A stretch of 64,000 bases of DNA from Pseudomonas azotoformans (lineage in GTDB: Bacteria > Pseudomonadota > Gammaproteobacteria > Pseudomonadales > Pseudomonadaceae): the NCBI RefSeq assembly GCF_001579805.1, contig NZ_CP014546.1, positions 992,001-1,056,000 on the forward strand, written 5' to 3'. The position numbers and the translations under genes are program-made. Below, in pieces: positions 52,705-61,154 of the stretch. Position 1 is the stretch's first letter. Each line of letters starts with the position of its first letter. The notes below the pieces were generated by a model. That model worked only from the letters and a program-made list of their open reading frames with translations, did not search any database and was not told where the DNA came from.

Positions 52705-53070
52705 TCAGCCGGCCAGCACCTTGTTCAGGGTGGCGATCAGGGTTTCTTCATCCACCGGCTTGGTCAGGTAATCCTTGGCGCCCTGGCGCGCGCCCCAGAT
52801 CTTGTCGGTTTCCTGGTCCTTGGTGGTGATGATGATGATCGGGATGCCGTTGGTTTCCGGCTCCTTGGACAGCTGGCGGGTGGCCTGGAAGCCGTTGAGG
52901 CCCGGCATCACGATGTCCATCAGCACGGCGTCGGGCAATTCCTGGCGGGCCAGGGCCACGCCGTCCGCGCCGTTTTCGGCCTTGAGGACCTGGTGACCAT
53001 GCTTTTCCAGCATGCCGGTCAGTTTGTACATTTCGGTCGGCGAATCGTCGACGATCAGAACACGTGCCAT
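52705..53070 (-). CDS. pilH: Response regulator PilH
   Basis: 121 residues, a single receiver domain: VLIVDDSPTEMYKL with the acidic pocket, phospho-Asp in VLMDIVMPGLNG, Thr in IIIITTKDQ and Lys in YLTKPVDEE. A CheY-like output of ChpA that promotes pilus retraction and tunes PilG signalling. The start at 53070 matches the domain start; four extra codons upstream are possible. Confidence 0.94.
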   Translation of the reverse strand: MARVLIVDDSPTEMYKLTGMLEKHGHQVLKAENGADGVALARQELPDAVLMDIVMPGLNGFQATRQLSKEPETNGIPIIIITTKDQETDKIWGARQGAKDYLTKPVDEETLIATLNKVLAG

Positions 53071-53116
53071 GGTTTTCCCCACTACATAGGTGGACGCCGG
53101 CCCTTGTGAGGCGGCG

Positions 53117-53524
53117 TCAGTGTGCTTGTTCTACTGCGGCGAACCCCGGCACGTAGGCCTTGATCGCGCCCAGCAGTTCTTCCTTGCTGAAAGGCTTGGT
53201 CAAAAACTGATCGACCCCCACGATGCGCCCCTTGGCCTTGTCGAACAGGCCGTCCTTGGACGACAACATGATCACCGGGATCGACTTGAACGCCGGGTTG
53301 TTCTTCACCAGCGCGCAGGTCTGATATCCATCCAGGCGCGGCATCATGATGTCGACAAAAATAATATGCGGGTGATGATCAACAATCCGGGCCAGGGCAT
53401 CGAAACCGTCGATGGCCGTGATGACATCGCACCCCACGTTCTTCAACAAGGTCTCAGCGGTGCGGCGGATCGTCTTCGAATCATCGATCACCATCACTCT
53501 CAAGGCGTTGGAATGCTGTTCCAT
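53117..53524 (-). CDS. pilG: Response regulator PilG
   Basis: 135 residues, a single receiver: VMVIDDSKTIRRTAETLL, phospho-Asp in IIFVDIMMPRLDGYQ, Ser in VIMLSSKDG and Lys in FLTKPFSKEE. A CheY-like output that promotes pilus extension and activates the adenylate cyclase CyaB in P. aeruginosa. First gene of pilGHIJ-chpA-chpC; the promoter should lie in the 239 bases between it and gshB. Confidence 0.95.
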   Translation of the reverse strand: MEQHSNALRVMVIDDSKTIRRTAETLLKNVGCDVITAIDGFDALARIVDHHPHIIFVDIMMPRLDGYQTCALVKNNPAFKSIPVIMLSSKDGLFDKAKGRIVGVDQFLTKPFSKEELLGAIKAYVPGFAAVEQAH

Positions 53525-53763
53525 ATCTGCTCTGCCATCGCCACAGCGAATCGGTTTTCGGTGTGTACTGCCTGATGTTGCACAGGATGAGCGCCGCGGG
53601 CCTTGGAATTCAAGGGCTGCTGCGCCGTGGCAGTCTTTTTAGCACAGTCTCCGGGCGCAATCTATCGAGCAACCGGCCAGGTGGTTTTTCCTTGACCCAC
53701 AACAGCCGCAGCGCCACTCTGACGCCACTTTTATGCGCCCTTATTTGCTAGAGGAAATCCCCC

Positions 53764-54717
53764 ATGAGCGTTCGCGTCGGCATTGTCATGGACCCTATCG
53801 CCAGCATTTCCTATAAAAAGGACAGCTCGCTGGCCATGCTCTTGGCCGCCCAGGCCCGCGGCTGGACCCTGTTCTATATGGAGCAGCGCGATCTTTACCA
53901 GGGCGACGGCGAGGCCCGTGCACGCATGCGCCCGCTGCAGGTGTTTGCCAACCCGGAAAAGTGGTTCGAACTGCAAGATGAAATCGACAGCCCGCTGAGC
54001 GATCTGGACGTGATCCTGATGCGCAAGGACCCGCCGTTCGACATGGAGTTCGTCTACTCCACTTACCTGCTGGAGCAGGCCGAGCGCGCCGGCGTGCTGA
54101 TCGTCAACAAGCCGCAAAGCCTGCGCGACTGCAATGAAAAGCTGTTCGCCACCCTGTTCCCACAGTGCACGCCGCCGACCGTGGTCAGCCGCCGCGCCGA
54201 TGTGCTGCGTGAATTCGCCGCCAAGCACGGTGATGTGATCCTCAAGCCGCTGGACGGCATGGGCGGCACCTCGATCTTCCGTCACCGCGCAGGCGACCCG
54301 AACCTGTCGGTGATCCTGGAAACCCTGACTGCCCTGGGCACCCAGCAGATCATGGGCCAGGCCTACCTGCCGGCCATCAAGGACGGTGACAAGCGCATCC
54401 TGATGATCGACGGCGAACCAGTGGATTACTGCCTGGCGCGCATCCCGGCGGCGGGCGAGACCCGTGGCAACCTGGCGGCCGGTGGTCGGGGTGAAGCACG
54501 CCCGCTGTCGGACAAGGACCGTTGGATTGCAGCCCAGGTCGGCCCGACGCTGCGTGAAAAGGGCTTGCTGTTTGTCGGCCTGGACGTGATCGGCGAGAAC
54601 CTGACTGAAATCAACGTCACCAGCCCGACCTGCATCCGCGAGATCGATAATGCATTTGGCACCAACATCGGCGAAATGTTGATGGCCGCCATTGAGCGCA
54701 AGCTGCAGGCCAAGTGA
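53764..54717 (+). CDS. gshB: Glutathione synthetase
   Basis: 317 residues, ATP-grasp fold. It joins gamma-glutamylcysteine and glycine in the cytosol. The N-terminal VRVGIVMDPIASISYKKDSS, the ATP-grasp loop KPLDGMGGTSIFR and the metal-binding ENLTEINVTSPT are typical. AGAGGAA lies before the start. It is divergent from pilG, as in P. aeruginosa. Confidence 0.97.
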   Translation: MSVRVGIVMDPIASISYKKDSSLAMLLAAQARGWTLFYMEQRDLYQGDGEARARMRPLQVFANPEKWFELQDEIDSPLSDLDVILMRKDPPFDMEFVYSTYLLEQAERAGVLIVNKPQSLRDCNEKLFATLFPQCTPPTVVSRRADVLREFAAKHGDVILKPLDGMGGTSIFRHRAGDPNLSVILETLTALGTQQIMGQAYLPAIKDGDKRILMIDGEPVDYCLARIPAAGETRGNLAAGGRGEARPLSDKDRWIAAQVGPTLREKGLLFVGLDVIGENLTEINVTSPTCIREIDNAFGTNIGEMLMAAIERKLQAK

Positions 54718-54737
54718 TATAGAACAGCCGGACACGC

Positions 54738-54791
54738 ACCAACATTGCGCTATCATGCCCCACCTGTGAAACGCGCGATGTTGGTTTTTTT
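54738..54791 (+). terminator. Hairpin with T tract between gshB and tonB
   Basis: ACCAACATTGCGC and GCGCGATGTTGGT form a stem with one bulged base around a loop of about 22 bases, followed by seven T. It looks like the gshB terminator, but the T tract ends only three bases before the tonB start codon. TATCAT in the loop could be a -10 element for tonB. Confidence 0.7.
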
Positions 54792-54794
54792 GTC

Positions 54795-55700
54795 ATGACA
54801 CTCCCGTCCGAGCTGCCCCCCGAACTCTCCCACAGCGGCGTGCGCCCGGCTGATCGGCTCGGATTTACCCTGTTCCTGGCCGCATTGATTCACCTGGCGC
54901 TGATCCTCGGCGTGGGTTTCACCATGGTCGAGCCCAAGCAGATCAGCAAAACCCTGGAAATCACCCTCGCCACGTTCAAAAGCGAGAAAAAGCCGGAAAA
55001 AGCCGACTTTCTCGCCCAGGACAACCAACAAGGCAGCGGCACCCTCGACAAGAAAGCCGTACCCAAGACCACCGAAGTGGCGCCGTTCCAGGACAACAAG
55101 GTGAATAAAGTCACCCCGCCGCCGGTGCCCAAGCCGGAGGTCAAGCAGGCCGCGCCCAAGGCGACGGTGACCACCGTCGCACCTAAGCCGCAAAAAGCCC
55201 CGACCCAGCGCGAAAAGACCAAGAGCGAACCCACGCCCGAGCCCGTAAAGCCGGCGCCGACTTTCGACAGCTCGACCCTGTCCGACGAAATCTCCAGCCT
55301 CGAAGCCGAACTGGCCAACGAACAGCAGCTGTACGCCAAGCGCCCGCGCATCTACCGGCTCAACGCCGCCTCGACCATGCGCGACAAAGGTGCCTGGTAC
55401 AAAGACGAGTGGCGCAAGAAGGTCGAGCGCATCGGCAACCTCAACTACCCGGAAGAAGCCCGGCGCCAGCAGATTTACGGCAATTTGCGTCTATTGGTTT
55501 CCATCAACCGCGACGGCACGTTATATGAAGTGCAGGTACTGGAGTCGTCCGGCCAGCCGTTGCTGGACCAGGCCGCCCAGCGCATCGTGCGCCTGGCCGC
55601 GCCTTTCGCGCCGTTCAGCGGTGATTTGAACGACGTCGATCGCCTGGAAATCATCCGCACCTGGAAGTTCGCCAAGGGCGATCGGTTGTCGAGCAATTGA
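54795..55700 (+). CDS. tonB3: TonB-family energy transducer (TonB3-like)
   Basis: 301 residues. One N-terminal membrane helix (LGFTLFLAALIHLALILGVGF) with the His of TonB proteins, a Pro/Lys-rich spacer (about 100-160) crossing the periplasm, and a C-terminal TonB domain (NLNYPEEARRQQIYGNLRLL ... IIRTWKF). By position between gshB and algH it corresponds to P. aeruginosa tonB3, linked to twitching rather than iron uptake. No ribosome-binding site is seen at this start, which abuts a hairpin. Confidence 0.9.
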   Translation: MTLPSELPPELSHSGVRPADRLGFTLFLAALIHLALILGVGFTMVEPKQISKTLEITLATFKSEKKPEKADFLAQDNQQGSGTLDKKAVPKTTEVAPFQDNKVNKVTPPPVPKPEVKQAAPKATVTTVAPKPQKAPTQREKTKSEPTPEPVKPAPTFDSSTLSDEISSLEAELANEQQLYAKRPRIYRLNAASTMRDKGAWYKDEWRKKVERIGNLNYPEEARRQQIYGNLRLLVSINRDGTLYEVQVLESSGQPLLDQAAQRIVRLAAPFAPFSGDLNDVDRLEIIRTWKFAKGDRLSSN

Positions 55701-55767
55701 TGACAATTGCCCCCTGTGGCACATCACCAGCTTGTCAGTTCGCCCCTCCACCGCCACACTATCGAAC

Positions 55768-56337
55768 ATGAAAAACGTCAGCCCGACCTACCTCAAGCAT
55801 CAATTCCTGATCGCCATGCCCCATATGGCCGACCCGAACTTTGCGCAGACCTTGACTTACATCGTCGAGCACACGGCCAATGGTGCGATGGGGCTGGTGG
55901 TCAACCGCCCGCAGGAGCTGAACCTGGCGGATATCCTTGAACAGCTGCGCCCGGAAGTCGACCCGCCTGCCCGTTGCCAGGGCGTGCCGATCTACATCGG
56001 CGGGCCGGTACAGACCGATCGCGGGTTTGTGCTGCACCCGACGGGGCCGAAGTTCCAGGCCACCGTCGATCTGGACGGTGTGTCACTGTCCACCTCCCAG
56101 GACGTGTTGTTCGCCATCGCGGACGGCGTGGGCCCTGAGCAGAGTGTGATCACCCTCGGTTACGCAGGCTGGGAAGCCGGCCAATTGGAGGCTGAACTCG
56201 CCAGCAACGCTTGGCTGACGTGCCCCTTCGATGCCGACATCCTGTTCAACACGCCCAGCGAACTGCGCCTGGAAGCGGCTGCCGCCAAGCTGCGGGTTAA
56301 CCTCAGCCTGTTGACCAGCCAGGCGGGGCACGCCTGA
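55768..56337 (+). CDS. algH: YqgE/AlgH family protein
   Basis: 189 residues of the conserved YqgE/AlgH fold (YLKHQFLIAMPHMADPNFAQTLTYIVEHTANGAMGLVVNRP, IGGPVQTDRGFVLH). The molecular function is unknown; mutants in P. aeruginosa affect alginate and other secondary traits. The start at 55768 matches the family. The stop overlaps ruvX (TGATG), a coupling kept in many gammaproteobacteria. Confidence 0.94.
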   Translation: MKNVSPTYLKHQFLIAMPHMADPNFAQTLTYIVEHTANGAMGLVVNRPQELNLADILEQLRPEVDPPARCQGVPIYIGGPVQTDRGFVLHPTGPKFQATVDLDGVSLSTSQDVLFAIADGVGPEQSVITLGYAGWEAGQLEAELASNAWLTCPFDADILFNTPSELRLEAAAAKLRVNLSLLTSQAGHA

Positions 56338-56774
56338 TGGCTTTGCGACTGATCCTGGGTTTTGACTACGGCACCAAACAGATCGGCGTCGCCGTCGGCC
56401 AGGTCATCACCGGCCAGGCCCGCGAGCTGTGCACCTTGAAAGCCCAGAACGGCGTGCCGGACTGGAACCAGGTCGAAGCCCTCATTAAAGAGTGGAAACC
56501 CGATGCGGTCGTGGTCGGCCTGCCGTTGAACATGGACGGCACCCCCAGCGACATGTGCCTGCGCGCCGAAAAATTCGCCCGCCGCCTCAATGGCCGCTAC
56601 AACCTGCCCTTTTATACCCACGATGAACGCCTCACCACCTTTGAAGCCAAGGGTGAGCGCCGTGACCGTGGCGGGCAGAAGGGCAGCTACCGCGACAACC
56701 CCGTGGACGCCATCGCCGCCGCCCTGTTGTTGCAGGGATGGTTGGATGAAAACACTGCTTTATTTGAATCCTGA
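56337..56774 (+). CDS. ruvX: Putative Holliday junction resolvase / pre-16S rRNA nuclease YqgF
   Basis: 145 residues, RNase H-like fold: LILGFDYGTKQIGVAVGQ holds the first catalytic Asp, VVGLPLNMDGTPSDMC follows, and DERLTTFEAKGER carries further acidic residues. YqgF matures 16S rRNA ends in E. coli; a junction-resolving role was also proposed. Translation is coupled to algH. Confidence 0.93.
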   Translation: MALRLILGFDYGTKQIGVAVGQVITGQARELCTLKAQNGVPDWNQVEALIKEWKPDAVVVGLPLNMDGTPSDMCLRAEKFARRLNGRYNLPFYTHDERLTTFEAKGERRDRGGQKGSYRDNPVDAIAAALLLQGWLDENTALFES

Positions 56775-56775
56775 C

Positions 56776-56800
56776 TGACGCGGCTTGCCGCGTCTTTTTA
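56776..56800 (+). terminator. Rho-independent terminator or attenuator before pyrR
   Basis: GACGCGG/CCGCGTC stem with a four-base loop and five T, directly after ruvX and about 50 bases before pyrR. It most simply ends the algH-ruvX transcript, but would act as a leader attenuator for pyrR if read through. Confidence 0.8.
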
Positions 56801-56811
56801 CGTTTGAGCCC

Positions 56812-56834
56812 GGACCTTGCCTGCGCCAAGGTCC
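56812..56834 (+). promoter_or_regulatory. Hairpin next to the pyrR ribosome-binding site
   Basis: GGACCTT and AAGGTCC form a perfect 7-bp stem with a nine-base loop, ending two bases before the AAGGAG site of pyrR. Because AAGG also occurs in the stem, alternative pairings could affect translation. Regulation is inference. Confidence 0.45.
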
Positions 56835-56847
56835 TGAAGGAGCCTGC

Positions 56848-57354
56848 ATGAGCCTGCCGAACCCCGCCGAACTGATCAGCCAGATGGCCACAAGCCTCAC
56901 GGCCCATCTGCAACACCGCAACATCAGCGAGCCGCGCTTCATCGGCATTCGCACCGGTGGTGTGTGGGTGGCCCAGGCATTGCTGGAAGCACTGGGCAGC
57001 GACTCGCCCCTCGGCACCCTCGACGTGTCCTTCTATCGTGACGACTTCAGCCAGAACGGCCTGCACCCGCAAGTGCGCCCGTCGGCCCTGCCGTTCGAGA
57101 TCGAAGGCCAGCACCTGGTGCTGATCGACGACGTGCTGATGAGTGGCCGCACCATCCGTGCCGCCATGAACGAACTGTTCGACTACGGCCGCCCGGCCAG
57201 CGTGACCTTGGTGTGCCTGCTCGACCTGGATGCCGGCGAACTGCCGATCAGCCCGGATGTGGTCGGCGCCACTCTGTCGCTTTCAGCCCACCAGCGGGTA
57301 AAATTGTCCGGTCCCACGCCGCTCGAACTCGAACTGCAAGACCTCGCCCTTTAA
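56848..57354 (+). CDS. pyrR: Pyrimidine operon regulator / uracil phosphoribosyltransferase-type protein PyrR
   Basis: 168 residues, type I phosphoribosyltransferase fold with the PRPP loop [18 protein letters not shown]. PyrR senses uridine nucleotides; in Pseudomonas it influences pyr gene expression by a route different from Bacillus attenuation. The start at 56848 has AAGGAG six bases upstream. It forms a unit with pyrB and pyrC', 24 bases before pyrB. Confidence 0.95.
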   Translation: MSLPNPAELISQMATSLTAHLQHRNISEPRFIGIRTGGVWVAQALLEALGSDSPLGTLDVSFYRDDFSQNGLHPQVRPSALPFEIEGQHLVLIDDVLMSGRTIRAAMNELFDYGRPASVTLVCLLDLDAGELPISPDVVGATLSLSAHQRVKLSGPTPLELELQDLAL

Positions 57355-57378
57355 ACCGCCTTGTAAAGAGTCCCCGCG

Positions 57379-58383
57379 ATGACGCCTCTCGATGCCAAGC
57401 GCCCGCTGCAGCTCAATGCTCAGGGCCAGTTGCAACACTTCTTGTCCCTCGACGGTTTGCCCCGCGAACTGCTCACCGAAATCCTCGACACCGCCGACTC
57501 GTTCCTCGAAGTCGGTGGCCGCGCGGTGAAGAAGGTCCCGCTGCTGCGCGGCAAGACCATCTGCAATGTGTTCTTCGAGAACTCCACGCGCACCCGTACC
57601 ACCTTTGAACTGGCGGCCCAGCGGCTGTCGGCCGACGTTATCACGCTGAACGTGTCCACCTCGTCGGCAAGCAAGGGAGAGACCCTGCTCGACACCCTGC
57701 GCAACCTGGAAGCCATGGCCGCCGACATGTTCGTGGTGCGCCACGGCGACTCCGGCGCCGCGCACTTCATCGCCGAGCACGTGTGCCCGCAGGTGGCGAT
57801 CATCAACGGCGGCGACGGCCGCCACGCCCACCCGACCCAGGGCATGCTCGACATGCTCACCATCCGTCGGCACAAGGGCAGCTTTGAAAACCTCTCGGTG
57901 GCCATTGTCGGCGACATCCTGCACTCGCGGGTTGCACGCTCCAACATGCTGGCCCTGAAAGCCCTGGGTTGCCCGGATATCCGTGTGATCGCCCCGAAAA
58001 CCCTGCTGCCGATCGGCATCGAGCAGTACGGCGTGAAGGTCTACACCGACATGGCCGCAGGCCTCAAGGACGTGGATGTAGTGATCATGTTGCGCCTGCA
58101 ACGCGAGCGCATGGCCGGTGGCCTGCTGCCGAGCGAAGGCGAGTTCTACCGCCTGTTCGGCCTGACCACTGCGCGCCTGGCCGGCGCCAAGCCGGATGCC
58201 ATCGTCATGCACCCGGGCCCGATCAACCGTGGGGTAGAGATTGAGTCGGCGGTGGCCGACGGCCCTCAGTCGGTGATCCTCAACCAGGTCACCTACGGCA
58301 TCGCCGTCCGCATGGCCGTGCTGTCCATGGCCATGAGCGGGCAAACCGCGCAACGTCAATTCGAGCAGGAGAACGCCCAGTGA
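57379..58383 (+). CDS. pyrB: Aspartate carbamoyltransferase, catalytic subunit
   Basis: 334 residues. It joins carbamoyl phosphate and aspartate. The carbamoyl-phosphate loop [16 protein letters not shown] and HPTQGMLDM are present; the N-terminal extension ([20 protein letters not shown]) is typical of Pseudomonas ATCase, which forms dodecamers with PyrC'. It overlaps pyrC' by four bases. Confidence 0.97.
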   Translation: MTPLDAKRPLQLNAQGQLQHFLSLDGLPRELLTEILDTADSFLEVGGRAVKKVPLLRGKTICNVFFENSTRTRTTFELAAQRLSADVITLNVSTSSASKGETLLDTLRNLEAMAADMFVVRHGDSGAAHFIAEHVCPQVAIINGGDGRHAHPTQGMLDMLTIRRHKGSFENLSVAIVGDILHSRVARSNMLALKALGCPDIRVIAPKTLLPIGIEQYGVKVYTDMAAGLKDVDVVIMLRLQRERMAGGLLPSEGEFYRLFGLTTARLAGAKPDAIVMHPGPINRGVEIESAVADGPQSVILNQVTYGIAVRMAVLSMAMSGQTAQRQFEQENAQ

Positions 58384-59651
58384 AGCTCAGCATTCTTGGC
58401 GCTCGCGTTATCGATCCGGCCAGTGGCCTGGATCAAGTCACCGATTTGCATCTGGAAGCCGGCAAGCTTATCGCCATCGGCGCTGCTCCGGCGGGTTTCA
58501 GCGCGACTGAAACCCTCGACGCCAAAGGCTTGGTGGCCGCGCCGGGCCTGGTCGACCTGAACGTCGCCCTGCGCGAGCCAGGCTACAGCCGCAAAGGCAA
58601 CATCATCAGCGAAACCCGCGCCGCCGCTGCCGGTGGCGTGACCAGCCTGTGCTGCCCGCCGCACACCAAGCCGATCCTCGACACGTCGGCCGTGACCGAG
58701 CTGATCCTCGACCGCGCCCGCGAAGCCGGCAATTGCAAGGTGTTCCCGATCGGCGCCTTGAGCAAAGGCCTGGAGGGCGAACAACTCGCCGAACTGATCG
58801 CCCTGCGCGACGCCGGTTGCGTGGCCTTCGGCAATGGCCTGGAAAGCTTTCGCAGCACCCGCACGCTGTTACGCGCCCTGGAATACGCGGCCACCTTCGA
58901 CCTGACGGTGATCTTCCATTCCCAGGACCGCGACCTGGCCGAAGGCGGCTTGGCCCATGAAGGCGCCGTGGCCAGCTTCCTCGGCCTGCCGGGCATTCCG
59001 GAAACCGCCGAGACGGTGGCCCTGGCCCGTGACCTGCTGCTGGTGGAACAAAGCGGCGTGCGCGCGCACTTCAGCCAGTTGACCAGCGCTCGCGGCGTCG
59101 CCCTGATCGCCCAGGCCCAGGCCCGTGGTTTGCCGGTAACGGCGGATGTGGCGCTGTATCAGCTGATTCTGACGGATGAAGCGCTGATCGACTTCTCCAG
59201 CCTGTACCACGTGCAGCCGCCGCTACGCACCCTGGCCGACCGCGAAGGTTTGCGCGCGGCAGTCAAGTCCGGCGTGGTCTCGGCAATTTCCAGCCATCAC
59301 CAGCCCCATGAGCGGGATGCCAAGCTGGCGCCGTTTGGCGCGACAGAGCCGGGCATCAGCAGTGTCGAACTGTTGCTGCCGTTGGCGATGACGTTGGTGG
59401 AAGATGGATTGCTGGACTTGCCGACACTGCTGGCACGCCTGAGCGCCGGCCCGGCCGAGGCATTGCGCCTGCCGGCGGGTAAGTTGGCGGTGGGATCGGC
59501 GGCAGATCTGGTGCTGTTTGATCCGGCCAGCTCCACGGTTGCCGGGGAGCAGTGGTTGTCGAAAGGCGAAAACTGCCCGTTTATTGGGCATAGCCTGCCG
59601 GCGACGGTGCGTTACACCCTGGTTGACGGACGCATCAGCTACCAGGCTTGA
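58380..59651 (+). CDS. pyrC': Dihydroorotase-like protein PyrC', probably inactive structural partner of PyrB
   Basis: 423 residues with the amidohydrolase barrel ([36 protein letters not shown]). Active dihydroorotases have DxHxH at the first site; here both His are replaced (DLNVA), so metal binding is lost. In Pseudomonas this protein holds the ATCase complex together while another PyrC does the catalysis. Ends the pyrRBC' unit. Confidence 0.95.
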   Translation: MKLSILGARVIDPASGLDQVTDLHLEAGKLIAIGAAPAGFSATETLDAKGLVAAPGLVDLNVALREPGYSRKGNIISETRAAAAGGVTSLCCPPHTKPILDTSAVTELILDRAREAGNCKVFPIGALSKGLEGEQLAELIALRDAGCVAFGNGLESFRSTRTLLRALEYAATFDLTVIFHSQDRDLAEGGLAHEGAVASFLGLPGIPETAETVALARDLLLVEQSGVRAHFSQLTSARGVALIAQAQARGLPVTADVALYQLILTDEALIDFSSLYHVQPPLRTLADREGLRAAVKSGVVSAISSHHQPHERDAKLAPFGATEPGISSVELLLPLAMTLVEDGLLDLPTLLARLSAGPAEALRLPAGKLAVGSAADLVLFDPASSTVAGEQWLSKGENCPFIGHSLPATVRYTLVDGRISYQA

Positions 59652-59658
59652 CGCTACC

Positions 59659-59694
59659 AACCGGTAGGAGCGAGCAAGCTCGCTCCTACCGGTT
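59659..59694. repeat. Perfect palindrome after pyrC', REP-like terminator
   Basis: AACCGGTAGGAGCGAGCAAG is followed directly by its exact complement with no spacer (18-bp arms), between convergent genes. The GGAGCGAGC core recalls a REP variant. It probably ends both transcripts although it has no long T run. Confidence 0.75.
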
Positions 59695-59696
59695 AT

Positions 59697-60125
59697 TTAC
59701 CGCCCGGAATTGCGTTCGGCATTGCGGATCGAAATCTGCGTATTCAACGTCCAGAAGTCATACAGCACCCCCACCAGGAACAAGCCGCCGGTCAGCAGGT
59801 AGATCAAGCCGGTGATCCATTTGCCCTGGTACATGCGGTGCACGCCGAATACCCCCAGAAACGCCAACAGGATCCAGGCCACGTTGTATTCGATGGGCCC
59901 GGCGGTAAAACGCAGGTCCGCTTCACGGTCCATGGCCGGAATCAGGAAAAAGTCGATCAACCAGCCAATACCCAACAGACCGAGGGTGAAAAACCAGATC
60001 GTGCCGGTGACGGGTTTGCCGTAATAGAAGCGATGCGCCCCGGTAAAACCGAAAATCCACAGCAGGTAACCGATCACCTTACTGTGGGTGTCTTGCTGCG
60101 GGCCAATCTGCTGATAGGTGTTCAT
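59697..60125 (-). CDS. TM2 domain-containing membrane protein
   Basis: 142 residues with four membrane segments in two TM2-like units (VIGYLLWIFGFTGAHRFYYGK and LAFLGVFGVHRMYQGKWITG), each with the G-x-H-R-x-Y motif of the family. Inner membrane; function unknown. The 250 bases upstream to the NlpC/P60 gene are AT-richer and should hold divergent promoters. Confidence 0.88.
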   Translation of the reverse strand: MNTYQQIGPQQDTHSKVIGYLLWIFGFTGAHRFYYGKPVTGTIWFFTLGLLGIGWLIDFFLIPAMDREADLRFTAGPIEYNVAWILLAFLGVFGVHRMYQGKWITGLIYLLTGGLFLVGVLYDFWTLNTQISIRNAERNSGR

Positions 60126-60375
60126 CGCGTACCTCTTTTGCCTCGATAGATAAATTTTTTCATTTTCTTTGTGACTTTTTTACAGGCGCCCGACGTACGG
60201 CAAATGGTATCTTCCCTGCCCTGAAAGCCTTATGCCACCTGACTTGTGTAGGACAATTGCGGCGAATCGTCGCGTTTTTCCTGATTTTGACGTCAAGGTT
60301 CAGTCGACAAACGGCCTGAGAACGGCACAAAAAGCTGTTATAAAGTTGCGCGCAAACCCATAAGAGCCACGCCTA

Positions 60376-61014
60376 ATGCGACCATTTTTCAAGACATGGC
60401 TAACCATTTGCCTATTAATGCCACTGGCCGCCCACGCCACCAATCGTGAGCAACGACTTCCTAACGTTAACGGTTTCACCCCTAAAGTCCACAGCACCCC
60501 AAGCACCGCCAAATCGGTAAAGCTGACCGTCAACCGCCCGACTCAACTGAGCAAGGCCCACAACGGCAAAGCAGTCCCAGGCCTGGTCGGCGTCAACTCC
60601 AAGCAAAGCAGCACCGTCCTCAGCCGCGCCGTGAACGTGCTCGGTACTCCTTATCGTTGGGGCGGCAGCAGCCCAAGTAAAGGGTTCGACTGCAGTGGCT
60701 TGGTGAAATATGCGTTTAATGATGTTGCAGCGGTGGACTTGCCGCGCACGTCCAACGCCATGGCCGCTGGCCACGGGCAGAAGGTTGATCGCAAGGACCT
60801 GAAACCCGGCGACCTGCTGTTCTTCAAACTGAAGAGCCGCCAGGTGAACCATGTTGCCATCTACCTGGGCAACGACCGCTTCATCCACGCACCGCGTCGT
60901 GGCAAGTCGGTGAGTATCGACACCCTGAAGAAGCCGTTCTGGGACAAGAATTACGTGATTGCCAAGCGGGTGCTGCCGAAAGAGCAGAACAACTTGCGGG
61001 TCGTTCAGCGCTGA
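60376..61014 (+). CDS. NlpC/P60-family peptidoglycan endopeptidase
   Basis: 212 residues: a signal peptide (MRPFFKTWLTICLLMPLAAHA), a linker of about 60 residues, and a C-terminal NlpC/P60 domain with the catalytic Cys in FDCSGLVKYAF, His in VNHVAIYLGNDRF and the polar third residue in FIHAPRRG. It should cleave cell-wall peptide bonds in the periplasm. A single gene. Confidence 0.93.
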   Translation: MRPFFKTWLTICLLMPLAAHATNREQRLPNVNGFTPKVHSTPSTAKSVKLTVNRPTQLSKAHNGKAVPGLVGVNSKQSSTVLSRAVNVLGTPYRWGGSSPSKGFDCSGLVKYAFNDVAAVDLPRTSNAMAAGHGQKVDRKDLKPGDLLFFKLKSRQVNHVAIYLGNDRFIHAPRRGKSVSIDTLKKPFWDKNYVIAKRVLPKEQNNLRVVQR

Positions 61015-61038
61015 TTTCAGACTGAAATGCAGTACCCC

Positions 61039-61131
61039 ATGTGGGAGCGGGCTTGCTCGCGAAAGCGGTGGATCAGTCGATTAATTTGTTGACTGACACT
61101 CCGCATTCGCGAGCAAGCCCGCTCCCACATT
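61039..61131. repeat. REPIN, type 1
   Basis: Inverted REPs TGTGGGAGCGGGCTTGCTCG and its complement, arms at about 61040-61063 and 61106-61129, between convergent NlpC/P60 and pilT genes. Same type as the 4.7 kb element. Confidence 0.92.
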
Positions 61132-61154
61132 TGATTTACATTGTTCTTAATGCC

